33,543 nucleotides of DNA from NCBI GenBank assembly GCA_905479495.1, contig CAJQMR010000051.1, positions 1 to 33,543 on the forward strand. Direction: 5' to 3'. Shown piece after piece: positions 22,323-29,537 of the stretch; the first letter of the stretch is position 1, and each line of letters starts with the position of its first letter. The DNA comes from an uncultured Anaerolineae bacterium. GTDB taxonomy: Bacteria > Chloroflexota > Anaerolineae > Promineifilales > Promineifilaceae. A program made the translations under genes and the position numbers. The notes under the pieces were generated by a model. That model searched no databases. It had not been told where the DNA came from and saw only the letters and a list, made by a program, of their open reading frames with translations.

Positions 22323-23240
22323 ATGAAAGCATCATCGTTGTTAGATTTACGGCCGTTGACCGTTGGCGAACTATTTGACCGCACTTTTAGATTGTTCCGT
22401 AATCATTTCTTGGTCTTTCTCAGCATTGCAGTCATTACCCAGCTGCCAACTATCATGATCCAAATCCTCTCCGCAGCCTTTGTTGGCAGCGCCACGCCAG
22501 AACAGTTTCTTCTGTCACATCAGCCAGAGCAGTTATTTTTACCATTCTTTCTGGCAGCAATTGGCGTTGGCATTATATCTCTTGTGTTCACCCAGATTGG
22601 CACAGCGGCCCTGACCAGAGCCATTTCAGACAGCTATCTGGGCCGAGCCATTAGCTTTGATGGCGCTTTTCGCCGAATGGGCAACTCCTGGCTGCGCCTG
22701 ATTGCTGCCTTTATTGTGGGTGGTCTGGTAATGATGCTCATTTTCATACCGGTGGGTATAATCGCCATTATTCCTTGCCTGGGTATTTTGATAGCGATTC
22801 CCACCTTTTTTGTCCTGGGGGCGGCGGCTAACATTATCTTTTCTTTGCTACCGCCGGTTGTGGTGCTAGAAAATTTGGGCATTATCGACTCGCTGAAGCG
22901 AGCCTGGGAGCTGGCCAAGCTGCGCTTTTGGTGGGTATTTGGTTACTTGTTCTTGCTGGGGCTGCTTACCGGTGTGATTATTGTCGGGCCTGCTTTTCTA
23001 ATTGGGGCCATCATTCCATTGATAATGGGAAACACCAATCCGGTGATCCAGGCAATTATTCAACAATCGGTATCTTTAGTGTTGACGGCCGTTTTCTTAC
23101 CCATTCGTTTTACCGCCATCACCCTGATGTACTTTGACCTGCGCATTCGCTTTGAAGGCTTTGACCTGATGGTCCTGGCCTCTGCCGACGATGAATTTTC
23201 TGTTGATGCATCTGAGTTAACAACCAAAACAACCTTATGA
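22323..23240 (+). CDS. Polytopic membrane protein, GPDPase-membrane-domain-like
   Basis: A 305-residue protein; the ATG at 22323 has GGAGGAAACC directly upstream and starts MKASSLLDLRPLTVGELFDRTFRLFRNHFLVF, while the in-frame GTG at 22257 lies upstream of the -10 box. About six hydrophobic segments follow, with a conserved-looking PPVVVLENLGIIDSLKRAWELAK-RFWWVFGYLFLLGLL block. This layout fits the membrane domain of the glycerophosphoryl-diester-phosphodiesterase-associated/DUF7544-like family. The catalytic phosphodiesterase domain is absent. It may organise transport or envelope functions with the MoxR set. It overlaps the next gene by 4 bases (ATGA), and that gene encodes a paralogue. Confidence 0.78.
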   Translation: MKASSLLDLRPLTVGELFDRTFRLFRNHFLVFLSIAVITQLPTIMIQILSAAFVGSATPEQFLLSHQPEQLFLPFFLAAIGVGIISLVFTQIGTAALTRAISDSYLGRAISFDGAFRRMGNSWLRLIAAFIVGGLVMMLIFIPVGIIAIIPCLGILIAIPTFFVLGAAANIIFSLLPPVVVLENLGIIDSLKRAWELAKLRFWWVFGYLFLLGLLTGVIIVGPAFLIGAIIPLIMGNTNPVIQAIIQQSVSLVLTAVFLPIRFTAITLMYFDLRIRFEGFDLMVLASADDEFSVDASELTTKTTL

Positions 23241-24292
23241 CCGCACTCCCTAACAATTTACAACCATTAAGCATGTCTCAGCTGCTGGATCGCGCGATTC
23301 GGCTGTACCGCAGCAACTTCCTTATCTTTGTCGGCATCGTGGCTATCGCCCAAATTCCAGCCACGATTGTCAGCATGATCGGCCTTTGGTTAGCCCCTGC
23401 GCCAGACCTCGCCTTTAATCCTGCCGCCAGCGTCACCGACATGTGGCTGCAAATCGCCGAAAGCAGTGGCTTTGGCAACAATCCTTGGGTCTGGCTGGGG
23501 CGATTGGTGACGCTGCTGCTGGTGCAGCTGGCCACCGCCGCCATGACCAAAGCTGTGGCCGAAAATTATTTAGGGCACAAAATCGACCTATTTGGCGCGT
23601 ACCGCAAAATCGGCCGTTCTGGCCTGACCCTGCTGCTGGCAACCTTCATTGGTATCTTTTTTGCCATTTTCCTGTTCATCTGGTGGATTATTGTGCCTTG
23701 TCTGGGCTGGTTCACTGGCCTGGGCATGATCTTCTTCTTTGGCCTGGTGGTGCTGCCGCTGGTGGCTCCGGTGGTTGTTTTAGAACGGCGCACTGCTCTG
23801 GAAGCATTACAGCGCGCCTGGGATTTGGCCCGGCGGCGTATCTGGTGGCTCATTGGCTTCATGCTGCTGCTGGGCATCTTCGGCCAAATCGTGGTGACTG
23901 GTCCGGCTATTTTGTCCGTCTACATCATCAACAGCGTGGTGGGCAGCAGCGTTGATGCCACCACCTCTACCCTCATTCAGCAGGTCATCGGCCTGCTGCT
24001 CAACCTGATTTACCTGCCTTTGCAGCTCACCTGCGTAACCCTGCTCTATTTCGACGTGCGCGTCCGCACCGAAGGGTTCGATTTAGCGCTGCTGGCGTTG
24101 AGCGATGAGGTGAATACAGAATCCTTAAAAGCAACTGCGCCACCGCTGGAAAAAAATGCCATCCCCCGTTGGGAAGAGTTCGGCTACTTTGCGCTTATCA
24201 CCATTGCCATTGCGGTGCTGTATATTGCCTTGATTCTCATCATTTTGGTGGCAGGGTTGGGGCTAAGTGGCTTGGCTGGCGGCGGTTTTTAA
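23237..24292 (+). CDS. Second polytopic membrane protein, paralogue of the preceding one
   Basis: A 351-residue paralogue of the preceding protein. The same N-terminal element is LQPLSMSQLLDRAIRLYRSNFLIF, and the same central block is PVVVLERRTALEALQRAWDLARRRIWWLIGFMLLLGI, followed by LTCVTLLYFDVRVRTEGFDL (its partner has ITLMYFDLRIRFEGFDL). It has one extra C-terminal membrane helix (FALITIAIAVLYIALILIIL) followed by a glycine-rich end. The pair probably arose by duplication and may form a heteromer. Start overlaps the upstream stop by 4 bases, and its own stop shares one base with the next start (TAATG), so translation is tightly coupled. Confidence 0.8.
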   Translation: MTALPNNLQPLSMSQLLDRAIRLYRSNFLIFVGIVAIAQIPATIVSMIGLWLAPAPDLAFNPAASVTDMWLQIAESSGFGNNPWVWLGRLVTLLLVQLATAAMTKAVAENYLGHKIDLFGAYRKIGRSGLTLLLATFIGIFFAIFLFIWWIIVPCLGWFTGLGMIFFFGLVVLPLVAPVVVLERRTALEALQRAWDLARRRIWWLIGFMLLLGIFGQIVVTGPAILSVYIINSVVGSSVDATTSTLIQQVIGLLLNLIYLPLQLTCVTLLYFDVRVRTEGFDLALLALSDEVNTESLKATAPPLEKNAIPRWEEFGYFALITIAIAVLYIALILIILVAGLGLSGLAGGGF

Positions 24293-25269
24293 TGATGTTT
24301 GGGGGGAGATACGGCCGTTTCCTGCCGTGGATCAGCTTGTTGGCGCTGCTCTTTCTGGGTGGTCGCACGATTTATGCCCAATCCAGCTCTGTTACGCTGG
24401 ATGCGTATTGGAAAATCATTGCCGACATTCGGGATGATTTGAACAATGCTGAAGTAGAAGATGCCACCATCCGGCAAAACGCCGTGGAACAATTAACTGC
24501 TATTGGTGAGGTTGAACTGCCAGACGGCCGTCTCCAAACCATCAACCACAGTTTCCTCATCCAGGAACTCCAAAACGAGAACAACAGTTTAGAATCAGTC
24601 GCAACACTGCTCACGGCCTACCTCAGCAGCCGCCAAGGCTGGCCCGACCCCAGCCTGCCCCAATTAGACAAAGCTGCGCTGGATGAGATATTAAGCCAGC
24701 CAGAATTCCAGTACAGCGTCGCTGAACCCAACTTTTTGCAGCGGCTGTGGCAAGACATCCGCCAAGGGGTTGAAGATTTTTTCCTACGCCTCTTCCCTGA
24801 AGACAGCACGCTGCGGCTGCCGCTGAACAACCTGATTGTCATTGTCGCCACCGTCCTGGTTGCTTTGGTTCTGGCTTATGCGCTGCGCGGCCTCATTGCG
24901 GACTTTACCGCCGACGCCGCCATGAGTGCTGAAGAAGAACTGGGCGGCGAGCCGCTCACGGCCGAATTGGCTCTGCAACGCGCCCAAGAACTGTCTACCG
25001 GGGGAGATTACCGTACGGCCGTTCGCTACCTTTACCTCTCCTCCCTGCTGCTGTTGGAAGAACGGGGCTTGCTGCGCTACGACCGCTCCCTGACCAACCG
25101 AGAATATCTACGCACCGTGGCCCATCGCCCCGAGCTGGCGGCCATTTTGCGCGAAGTCATCGACGTATTCGACCGCGTTTGGTACGGCTTCCAGACACTC
25201 ACAGCCAGCGAATACGACGCCTATGCGCAGCGTGTGGAAACGCTCCGCCAGCAAAAGGAGGCGCGATGA
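24292..25269 (+). CDS. DUF4129-domain membrane protein
   Basis: A 325-residue protein beginning at the ATGATG at 24292-24297. It has an N-terminal signal or membrane helix (residues about 12-27, ending at TIYAQSSS), an extracytoplasmic helical region (about 30-165), a membrane helix near 178-200 (LNNLIVIVATVLVALVLAYALRG) and a C-terminal DUF4129 domain (about 220-320) with ALQRAQELSTGGDYRTAVRYLYLSSLLLLEERGLLRYDRSLTNREYL and VIDVFDRVWYG. DUF4129 proteins usually occur with MoxR, DUF58 and DUF4350 (or transglutaminase) genes and are thought to take part in a membrane-linked chaperone or peptidoglycan-related assembly. Only this association is known. Confidence 0.88.
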   Translation: MMFGGRYGRFLPWISLLALLFLGGRTIYAQSSSVTLDAYWKIIADIRDDLNNAEVEDATIRQNAVEQLTAIGEVELPDGRLQTINHSFLIQELQNENNSLESVATLLTAYLSSRQGWPDPSLPQLDKAALDEILSQPEFQYSVAEPNFLQRLWQDIRQGVEDFFLRLFPEDSTLRLPLNNLIVIVATVLVALVLAYALRGLIADFTADAAMSAEEELGGEPLTAELALQRAQELSTGGDYRTAVRYLYLSSLLLLEERGLLRYDRSLTNREYLRTVAHRPELAAILREVIDVFDRVWYGFQTLTASEYDAYAQRVETLRQQKEAR

Positions 25270-26423
25270 AGCGATTCTCCCGCGATGCCTGGCTGGCCCT
25301 GGGCCTCTTTCTGCTCCTGACCATTTTTACCGTTGTCAACGTGGTGCAGCAGGCGCAGGCCAGTCTGCAAGATCCGCCGCTGGCTTCGTTTTCTACGCAG
25401 CCTCAGGGCAGCCGGGCACTCTGGCTTTATTTGGAATCTCAAAAGGTAAAACTAACCGATTCCGTTGGCACGGCCTTTGGCGTTCCGGCGGGGGTGAGCC
25501 TGGCTTTGCTGCTGGAACCCACCGTCGATTTCTCACCTGGCGAGTGGGAGTTACTGCACAGCTGGGTGGAGAATGGCGGCACGCTGCTCATTGTAGGCAC
25601 GGGACAGGTCAGCGCCAGTTTGGCAGACGAGCTGGATATTAATTTTGGGTTGGCTCCCTCGACGGCTGCGGCCGTGACCAACCAGACCCCGCTGCTGCAA
25701 GCGCCGCCCCTGCCCACGCTAGAAAACGCCACCACGCCCTATTTCTTGCGCCCCAACCGGGCTGACACCGTCACGCTGCTGGCCAATCAAAACGGCAATC
25801 CGACGGCCGTTGCTTTTGCCGAGGGAAACGGCCGTATCATCTTCACCACCCTCACCGAACCATTTAGCAACGAAGGGCTGCAAAGCGAAGGCAACGCCGA
25901 ACTGGTGCTGAACCTGCTTAACGGCGCGCCCACCCTCAAAGGCATCTGGTTTAACGAGTGGCACCACGGCGTCCGCCCCGACGAGGACACGGCGCTGACG
26001 TCCAGCAACTGGCTCCAGCGTACACCAGGGGGCCGCGCCTTGCTCCTGGTATTGGTCGTCATTTTCATCGGCCTGGTGCTGCGTGGGCGGCATTTTGGCC
26101 GTCCCGTGCCGCTGCGCCAGGACATTGTGCGGCGCGCACCGCTGGAGTACATTACCGGCATTGCCAATTTAAGCAGACGAGCAGGACACCGAACGGCCGT
26201 CCTGCAACATTACCACGACCGCCTCAAGCGGGACTTAGGCACACGCTACCGGCTCAATCCCAGCCTGCCCGACGATGAATTCATTAACCAACTAGCCGCC
26301 TACCAACCCAATTTAGATACTGACGCCCTGCGCCAAACACTACAAAAGCTCTCCCGTACCAACGTTAATGAAAGCGAAATGGTAGAAATTGTGCGCGAAG
26401 CGGCTTCGTTCGGAAAACAGTAA
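25266..26423 (+). CDS. DUF4350-domain membrane protein
   Basis: A 385-residue protein whose ATG at 25266 overlaps the DUF4129 stop by 4 bases and has AAGGAG ahead of it. N-terminal membrane helix (about 10-28), then an extracytoplasmic DUF4350 domain: SFSTQPQGSRALWLYLESQ, ELLHSWVENGGTLLIVGTG and FAEGNGRIIFTTLTEPFSNEGL, resembling a glutamine-amidotransferase-like fold used as a scaffold. A second membrane helix follows (about 258-276, LLLVLVVIFIGLVLRGRHFGRP), and a cytoplasmic helical tail ends ESEMVEIVREAASFGK. This is a canonical partner of DUF4129, MoxR and DUF58. The stop TAA at 26421 runs into the first repeat of the four-helix-bundle cassette. Confidence 0.88.
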   Translation: MKRFSRDAWLALGLFLLLTIFTVVNVVQQAQASLQDPPLASFSTQPQGSRALWLYLESQKVKLTDSVGTAFGVPAGVSLALLLEPTVDFSPGEWELLHSWVENGGTLLIVGTGQVSASLADELDINFGLAPSTAAAVTNQTPLLQAPPLPTLENATTPYFLRPNRADTVTLLANQNGNPTAVAFAEGNGRIIFTTLTEPFSNEGLQSEGNAELVLNLLNGAPTLKGIWFNEWHHGVRPDEDTALTSSNWLQRTPGGRALLLVLVVIFIGLVLRGRHFGRPVPLRQDIVRRAPLEYITGIANLSRRAGHRTAVLQHYHDRLKRDLGTRYRLNPSLPDDEFINQLAAYQPNLDTDALRQTLQKLSRTNVNESEMVEIVREAASFGKQ

Positions 26424-26452
26424 TCGGTAAACGGTGGTCGGTAATCAGTAAA
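26418..26452. repeat. Left repeat bracketing the four-helix-bundle gene
   Basis: Units taatcggtaaacggt and ggtaatcagtaa directly follow the DUF4350 gene. The 12-base word GGTAATCAGTAA (26440-26451) recurs perfectly inverted at 26937-26948. Confidence 0.7.
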
Positions 26453-26476
26453 TAGTGAGGGGTCGAAGGAGTTTTA

Positions 26477-26932
26477 ATGATGGGAAAGAGCGGATATGCA
26501 GAAAGTTTTAGAGATTTGTTGGCCTATCAAAAGGCCAGGGAATTGGCACGGGATGTTTTTGAAGTATCAAAGCGGTTCCCTAAAGAAGAAATGTATGCTT
26601 TGACTGATCAAATTCGTCGTTCTTCGCGCTCAATTGGTGCCCAAATTGCGGAAGCCTGGGCAAAAAGACGATATGAGAAACATTTTGTTAGCAAATTAAC
26701 CGATGCAGACGGTGAACAACAAGAAACACAGCATTGGCTGGAAACGGCCGTTGATTGCAATTATCTTTCGCAAGACGAAGCTCAAAAACTTCTAAACAAG
26801 TGTGCGCGGGTTGGGCGTTTGCTAGGTGGTATGATGGCTAAATCACACCTCTTTTGCCGTCAACAAAATATCCTCCGGGAGTCCCAACCTGACTATTTCA
26901 CAAACGACACGCCGTTCACCGATAACCGATAA
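26477..26932 (+). CDS. Four-helix-bundle protein (23S rRNA intervening-sequence type)
   Basis: A 151-residue protein of the small four-helix-bundle family first known from 23S rRNA intervening sequences and related in fold to Avd of diversity-generating retroelements. Blocks: SFRDLLAYQKARELARDVFEVSKRFPKEEMYALTDQIRRSSRSIGAQIAEAWAKRRYEKHFVSKL, then EQQETQHWLETAVDCNYLS and LLNKCARVGRLLGGMM. AAGGAG precedes the tandem ATGs at 26477 and 26480. It stands alone between DUF4350 and MoxR, breaking an otherwise compact operon. Inverted 12-base repeats lie on both sides, and its last codons (TDNR) are made of the right repeat. No rRNA, reverse transcriptase or variable repeat is nearby. Its cellular role is unknown; it is probably an inserted passenger. 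Confidence 0.9.
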   Translation: MMGKSGYAESFRDLLAYQKARELARDVFEVSKRFPKEEMYALTDQIRRSSRSIGAQIAEAWAKRRYEKHFVSKLTDADGEQQETQHWLETAVDCNYLSQDEAQKLLNKCARVGRLLGGMMAKSHLFCRQQNILRESQPDYFTNDTPFTDNR

Positions 26933-26948
26933 CGGATTACTGATTACC
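26913..26948. repeat. Right repeat bracketing the four-helix-bundle gene
   Basis: Units gttcaccgataaccgataacgg and ttactgattacc; TTACTGATTACC (26937-26948) is the exact inverse of 26440-26451. The repeat begins inside the coding end of the four-helix-bundle gene and stops just before the MoxR ribosome-binding site. Confidence 0.7.
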
Positions 26949-26959
26949 AGGAGAGAAAA

Positions 26960-27916
26960 ATGGAACCAACCCAACTTAAAACCATCTATGAAACGCTGCG
27001 GCGGGAAGCCGACAAAGTACTGGTCGGTCTGGAAGATCCGTTTGAGATGCTCACCATCGCCCTGCTTACCGGCGGGCATGTACTGCTGGAAGGCGTGCCG
27101 GGTACGGCTAAAACACTTATGGCCAAAACCCTGGCCCAGCTAGTGCAGGCCAAATTTAACCGCATCCAATTCACCCCAGACCTCATGCCCTCGGACATTT
27201 TGGGCACCTCCGTGTTCGACATTAGCAACGGGCAGTTTTATTTGAAAAAGGGGCCGATCTTCACCCAAATTTTGTTGGCCGATGAGATCAATCGCGCCCC
27301 GGCCAAAACCCAATCCGCCTTACTGGAAGCGATGGAAGAGCGGCAGGTGAACCTGGAAGGCACCCGCTATCCGCTGGGCATCCCTTTCATGGTTATCGCT
27401 ACGCAAAATCCCATTGAGTATGAAGGCACTTACCCGCTACCAGAGGCCCAGCTGGATCGCTTTTTGTTCAAAGTCACCGTGCCCCACTCCGATTTAGACA
27501 CAGAAATCGAAGTGCTGCGCCGCTACCACAATGGCTTCGACGCCCACGATTTGGCCGCGACAGGCCTAACCGCCCAGCTTCCAGCCGAAGATATTGCCGA
27601 AGCTCGGCAGGCAATTAACCAGGTGGTGGTGGAGGATGGCGTGTTGCACTACATCGCTCAGGTCGCCGCCGCCTCACGCCAATCACCAGATTTAACGTTG
27701 GGAGCCAGCACCCGCGCCGCCACACATGTGCTGCTGGCGTCAAAAACATTTGCCGCCCTGCAAGGCCGCGACTTTGTCACGCCGGACGACGTGAAATACG
27801 TCACCCCAGCCGTCTACCGCCACCGCATTTTACTCAAACCCGAAGCCGAAATTGAAGGGCTGAATGCTGATGCCGTGATTCGGCGACTGCTTGGCCAGGT
27901 TGAGGTACCGCGATAG
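26960..27916 (+). CDS. MoxR-family AAA+ ATPase
   Basis: A 318-residue ATPase with Walker A GVPGTAKT at 45-52, Walker B LLADEINRAP with Asp108-Glu109, sensor-1 ATQNP, and the MoxR-typical FTPDLMPSDILGTSVFD and EYEGTYPLPEAQLDRFLFK. The C-terminal lid is ASTRAATHVLLASKTFAALQGRDFVTPDDVKYV. MoxR ATPases act as chaperones that remodel or activate partners carrying von Willebrand A-like domains, here presumably the DUF58 protein. AGGAGAG precedes the ATG. It is normally followed directly by DUF58, but here a cytochrome P450 cassette intervenes. ACGGCCGT is absent from the gene although its neighbours are rich in it. Confidence 0.95.
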   Translation: MEPTQLKTIYETLRREADKVLVGLEDPFEMLTIALLTGGHVLLEGVPGTAKTLMAKTLAQLVQAKFNRIQFTPDLMPSDILGTSVFDISNGQFYLKKGPIFTQILLADEINRAPAKTQSALLEAMEERQVNLEGTRYPLGIPFMVIATQNPIEYEGTYPLPEAQLDRFLFKVTVPHSDLDTEIEVLRRYHNGFDAHDLAATGLTAQLPAEDIAEARQAINQVVVEDGVLHYIAQVAAASRQSPDLTLGASTRAATHVLLASKTFAALQGRDFVTPDDVKYVTPAVYRHRILLKPEAEIEGLNADAVIRRLLGQVEVPR

Positions 27917-27922
27917 ATTTTT

Positions 27923-28000
27923 ATCCACAGATTACACAGATTTCGCAGATTACCTTTTTCAGAACATAAAAATCTGCGCTAATCTGCGTAATCTGCGGAT
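27923..28000. repeat. Fold-back of 'cagatta/taatctg' units before the P450 gene
   Basis: Left arm 27923-27951 (atccacagattacacagatt...) and right arm 27971-28000 (aatctgcg/taatctgcggat units) are decayed inverse copies around a spacer of about 19 bases. The right arm also matches the repeat after the P450 gene (29371-29400) in inverse orientation. Such 'cacagatt' fold-backs are familiar from the intergenic DNA of several phyla. Confidence 0.75.
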
Positions 28001-28011
28001 AGTTCTCTGCT

Positions 28012-29370
28012 ATGATAGACACGGCCGTTTCCACCCCAGTTCTTAAAGCAGTCAACCTCTCGCCGCTGCGCATCCCGGAGATTCAGCGGGACCCGCTGGC
28101 CTTTTTGCAGCGCAATGCAGCGACACATGGTGACTTCATTCATTATCCGTTAGGGCTGTGGGAAGTGTATCAGTTGAATCATCCTGCTTTGGTTGAGCAT
28201 GTGTTGGTGACCAACCAGCGCAACTACAGCAAAAACACGGTGCAGTACAACACCCTGGCCAAAATCACCGGGCGTGGGCTGCTGACCAGCGACGGCCGTT
28301 TCTGGCGCAGGCAGCGACGCATGATCCAACCCGCCTTTCATCGGCAAAAGGTGCTGGGCTGGGGTCAAACAATGCTGACCGCCACGCAAAAAATGCTGCA
28401 CAGGTGGGAGCCAGTTGCCCAATCCGGCCAGCCGCTGGACATTGATGAAGAGATGATGGCCGTCACCTTAGAAATTATCGGGCAGGCGCTGCTGGGCATT
28501 AATTTGGAAGCAGATGCCGCTGAACTGGCTCAAGCTGTGCTGACGATGCTCGATTACGTGGTGTATCGTTCGCAGCGCCCAATTGTGCTGCCGCTGGCAA
28601 TCCCCACGCCGCGCAACCGCCGTTTCCGCGTCGGGCTGAAAAAGCTGGACGCACTCATCGACCGGGCCATCACCGACCACCAGCAGGGGCGCGGCAATCC
28701 TGACGACATTTTGAGCCACATGCTGGCCGCCACCGACCGTGAAACAGGCGAGGCAATGAACCGCGCCGAACTGCGCGATGAACTGATTACTTTGATTGTG
28801 GCCGGACACGAAACGGCCGCTTCTGCCTTAACCTGGCTCTTTTACCTGCTGGCACAACATCCAGAAGTAGAATCAGAATTGGTGGCAGAGATTGATGCGG
28901 TGTTAAACGGCCGTCTCCCGACCACCGATGATCTACCCAACTTGCCCACCGTCGCGCGCGCCATTGCCGAGGCACTGCGACTGTATCCGCCTGCCTGGGT
29001 TATCACCCGCCGCGCCATCGAGGCCGACACGCTGCTGGGCGAGCCAATTCCGGCCAATGCGCTCATCATCATGAGTCCATACACCAGCCATCGCCATCCG
29101 GCATTCTGGGAAAGGCCAGACGCGTTCTATCCAGATCATTTTTTGCCGGAAGCCGAAAAGGCGCGGCCACGCTACGCGTATTTCCCCTTTGGCGGCGGGG
29201 CACGGCTGTGTATCGGCGATCAGTTTGCCAGGGTGGAGATGGCGTTGGTGGTTACGGCCGTTCTACAAAAATACCGTCTAAAGCTCCTGCCCAACCACCC
29301 GGTTGTGCCCGACCCGCTCGTCACCATCCGCCCCAAACACGGCCTGATGATGACAATACAAAAACGATAA
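28012..29370 (+). CDS. Cytochrome P450
   Basis: A 452-residue soluble P450 with no membrane anchor. The oxygen-activating I-helix reads AGHETA at 264-269, the ExxR motif is EALR at 320-323, and the heme loop is FPFGGGARLCIGDQFA with the axial Cys400. The N-terminal DPLAFLQRNAATHGDFIHYPLG and FLRRQRR-like FWRRQRRMIQPAFH patterns recall the CYP102/CYP4-like and bacterial CYP110-type fatty-acid or terpenoid hydroxylases. Substrate not predictable; no ferredoxin or reductase is adjacent. It interrupts the MoxR-DUF58 pair and is flanked by inverted 30-base repeats. The ATG at 28012 follows the fold-back almost directly; no ribosome-binding site is clear. Confidence 0.96.
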   Translation: MIDTAVSTPVLKAVNLSPLRIPEIQRDPLAFLQRNAATHGDFIHYPLGLWEVYQLNHPALVEHVLVTNQRNYSKNTVQYNTLAKITGRGLLTSDGRFWRRQRRMIQPAFHRQKVLGWGQTMLTATQKMLHRWEPVAQSGQPLDIDEEMMAVTLEIIGQALLGINLEADAAELAQAVLTMLDYVVYRSQRPIVLPLAIPTPRNRRFRVGLKKLDALIDRAITDHQQGRGNPDDILSHMLAATDRETGEAMNRAELRDELITLIVAGHETAASALTWLFYLLAQHPEVESELVAEIDAVLNGRLPTTDDLPNLPTVARAIAEALRLYPPAWVITRRAIEADTLLGEPIPANALIIMSPYTSHRHPAFWERPDAFYPDHFLPEAEKARPRYAYFPFGGGARLCIGDQFARVEMALVVTAVLQKYRLKLLPNHPVVPDPLVTIRPKHGLMMTIQKR

Positions 29371-29400
29371 ATCCGCAGATCACACAGATTAGCGCAGATT
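29371..29400. repeat. 'Cagatt' repeat directly after the P450 stop codon
   Basis: This 30-base copy begins immediately after the TAA and matches the inverse of 27971-28000 at 28 of 30 positions. The P450 coding sequence is thus bracketed by inverted repeats. Confidence 0.75.
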
Positions 29401-29413
29401 TTTTATGAAAGCA

Positions 29414-29519
29414 GGAACACAAAGGTTCACAGAGGCAACGCAAAGTTACACAGAGAAAAAGAGTGGTTTTCTCTCTTCTCAGCGTCCCTCTGCGCCTCCT
29501 CCGCGCAGCTCTATGTTCC
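29414..29519. repeat. Decayed 'cacagagg' fold-back upstream of DUF58
   Basis: The outer ends ggaaca (29414) and tgttcc (29514-29519), and the inner ends agagaaaa (29452-29459) and ttttctct (29467-29474), are inverse. Between them cacagaggca on the left faces tccctctgcg on the right with many mismatches. It resembles the widespread 'cacagagg/cctctgtg' intergenic family and extends the DUF58 open frame spuriously. Confidence 0.5.
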
Positions 29520-29537
29520 GCTTTTAAGAAGATTTTT

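Noticed and set aside
23443..23955. A 170-codon plus-strand frame inside the second membrane-protein gene
   Set aside because: Frame-shifted shadow of the GPDPase-membrane-like protein; Ala/Gly-rich, no start signal.
26477..26932. Four-helix-bundle gene as the Avd of a diversity-generating retroelement
   Set aside because: No reverse transcriptase, template repeat or variable repeat is in the window, and no 23S rRNA is nearby.
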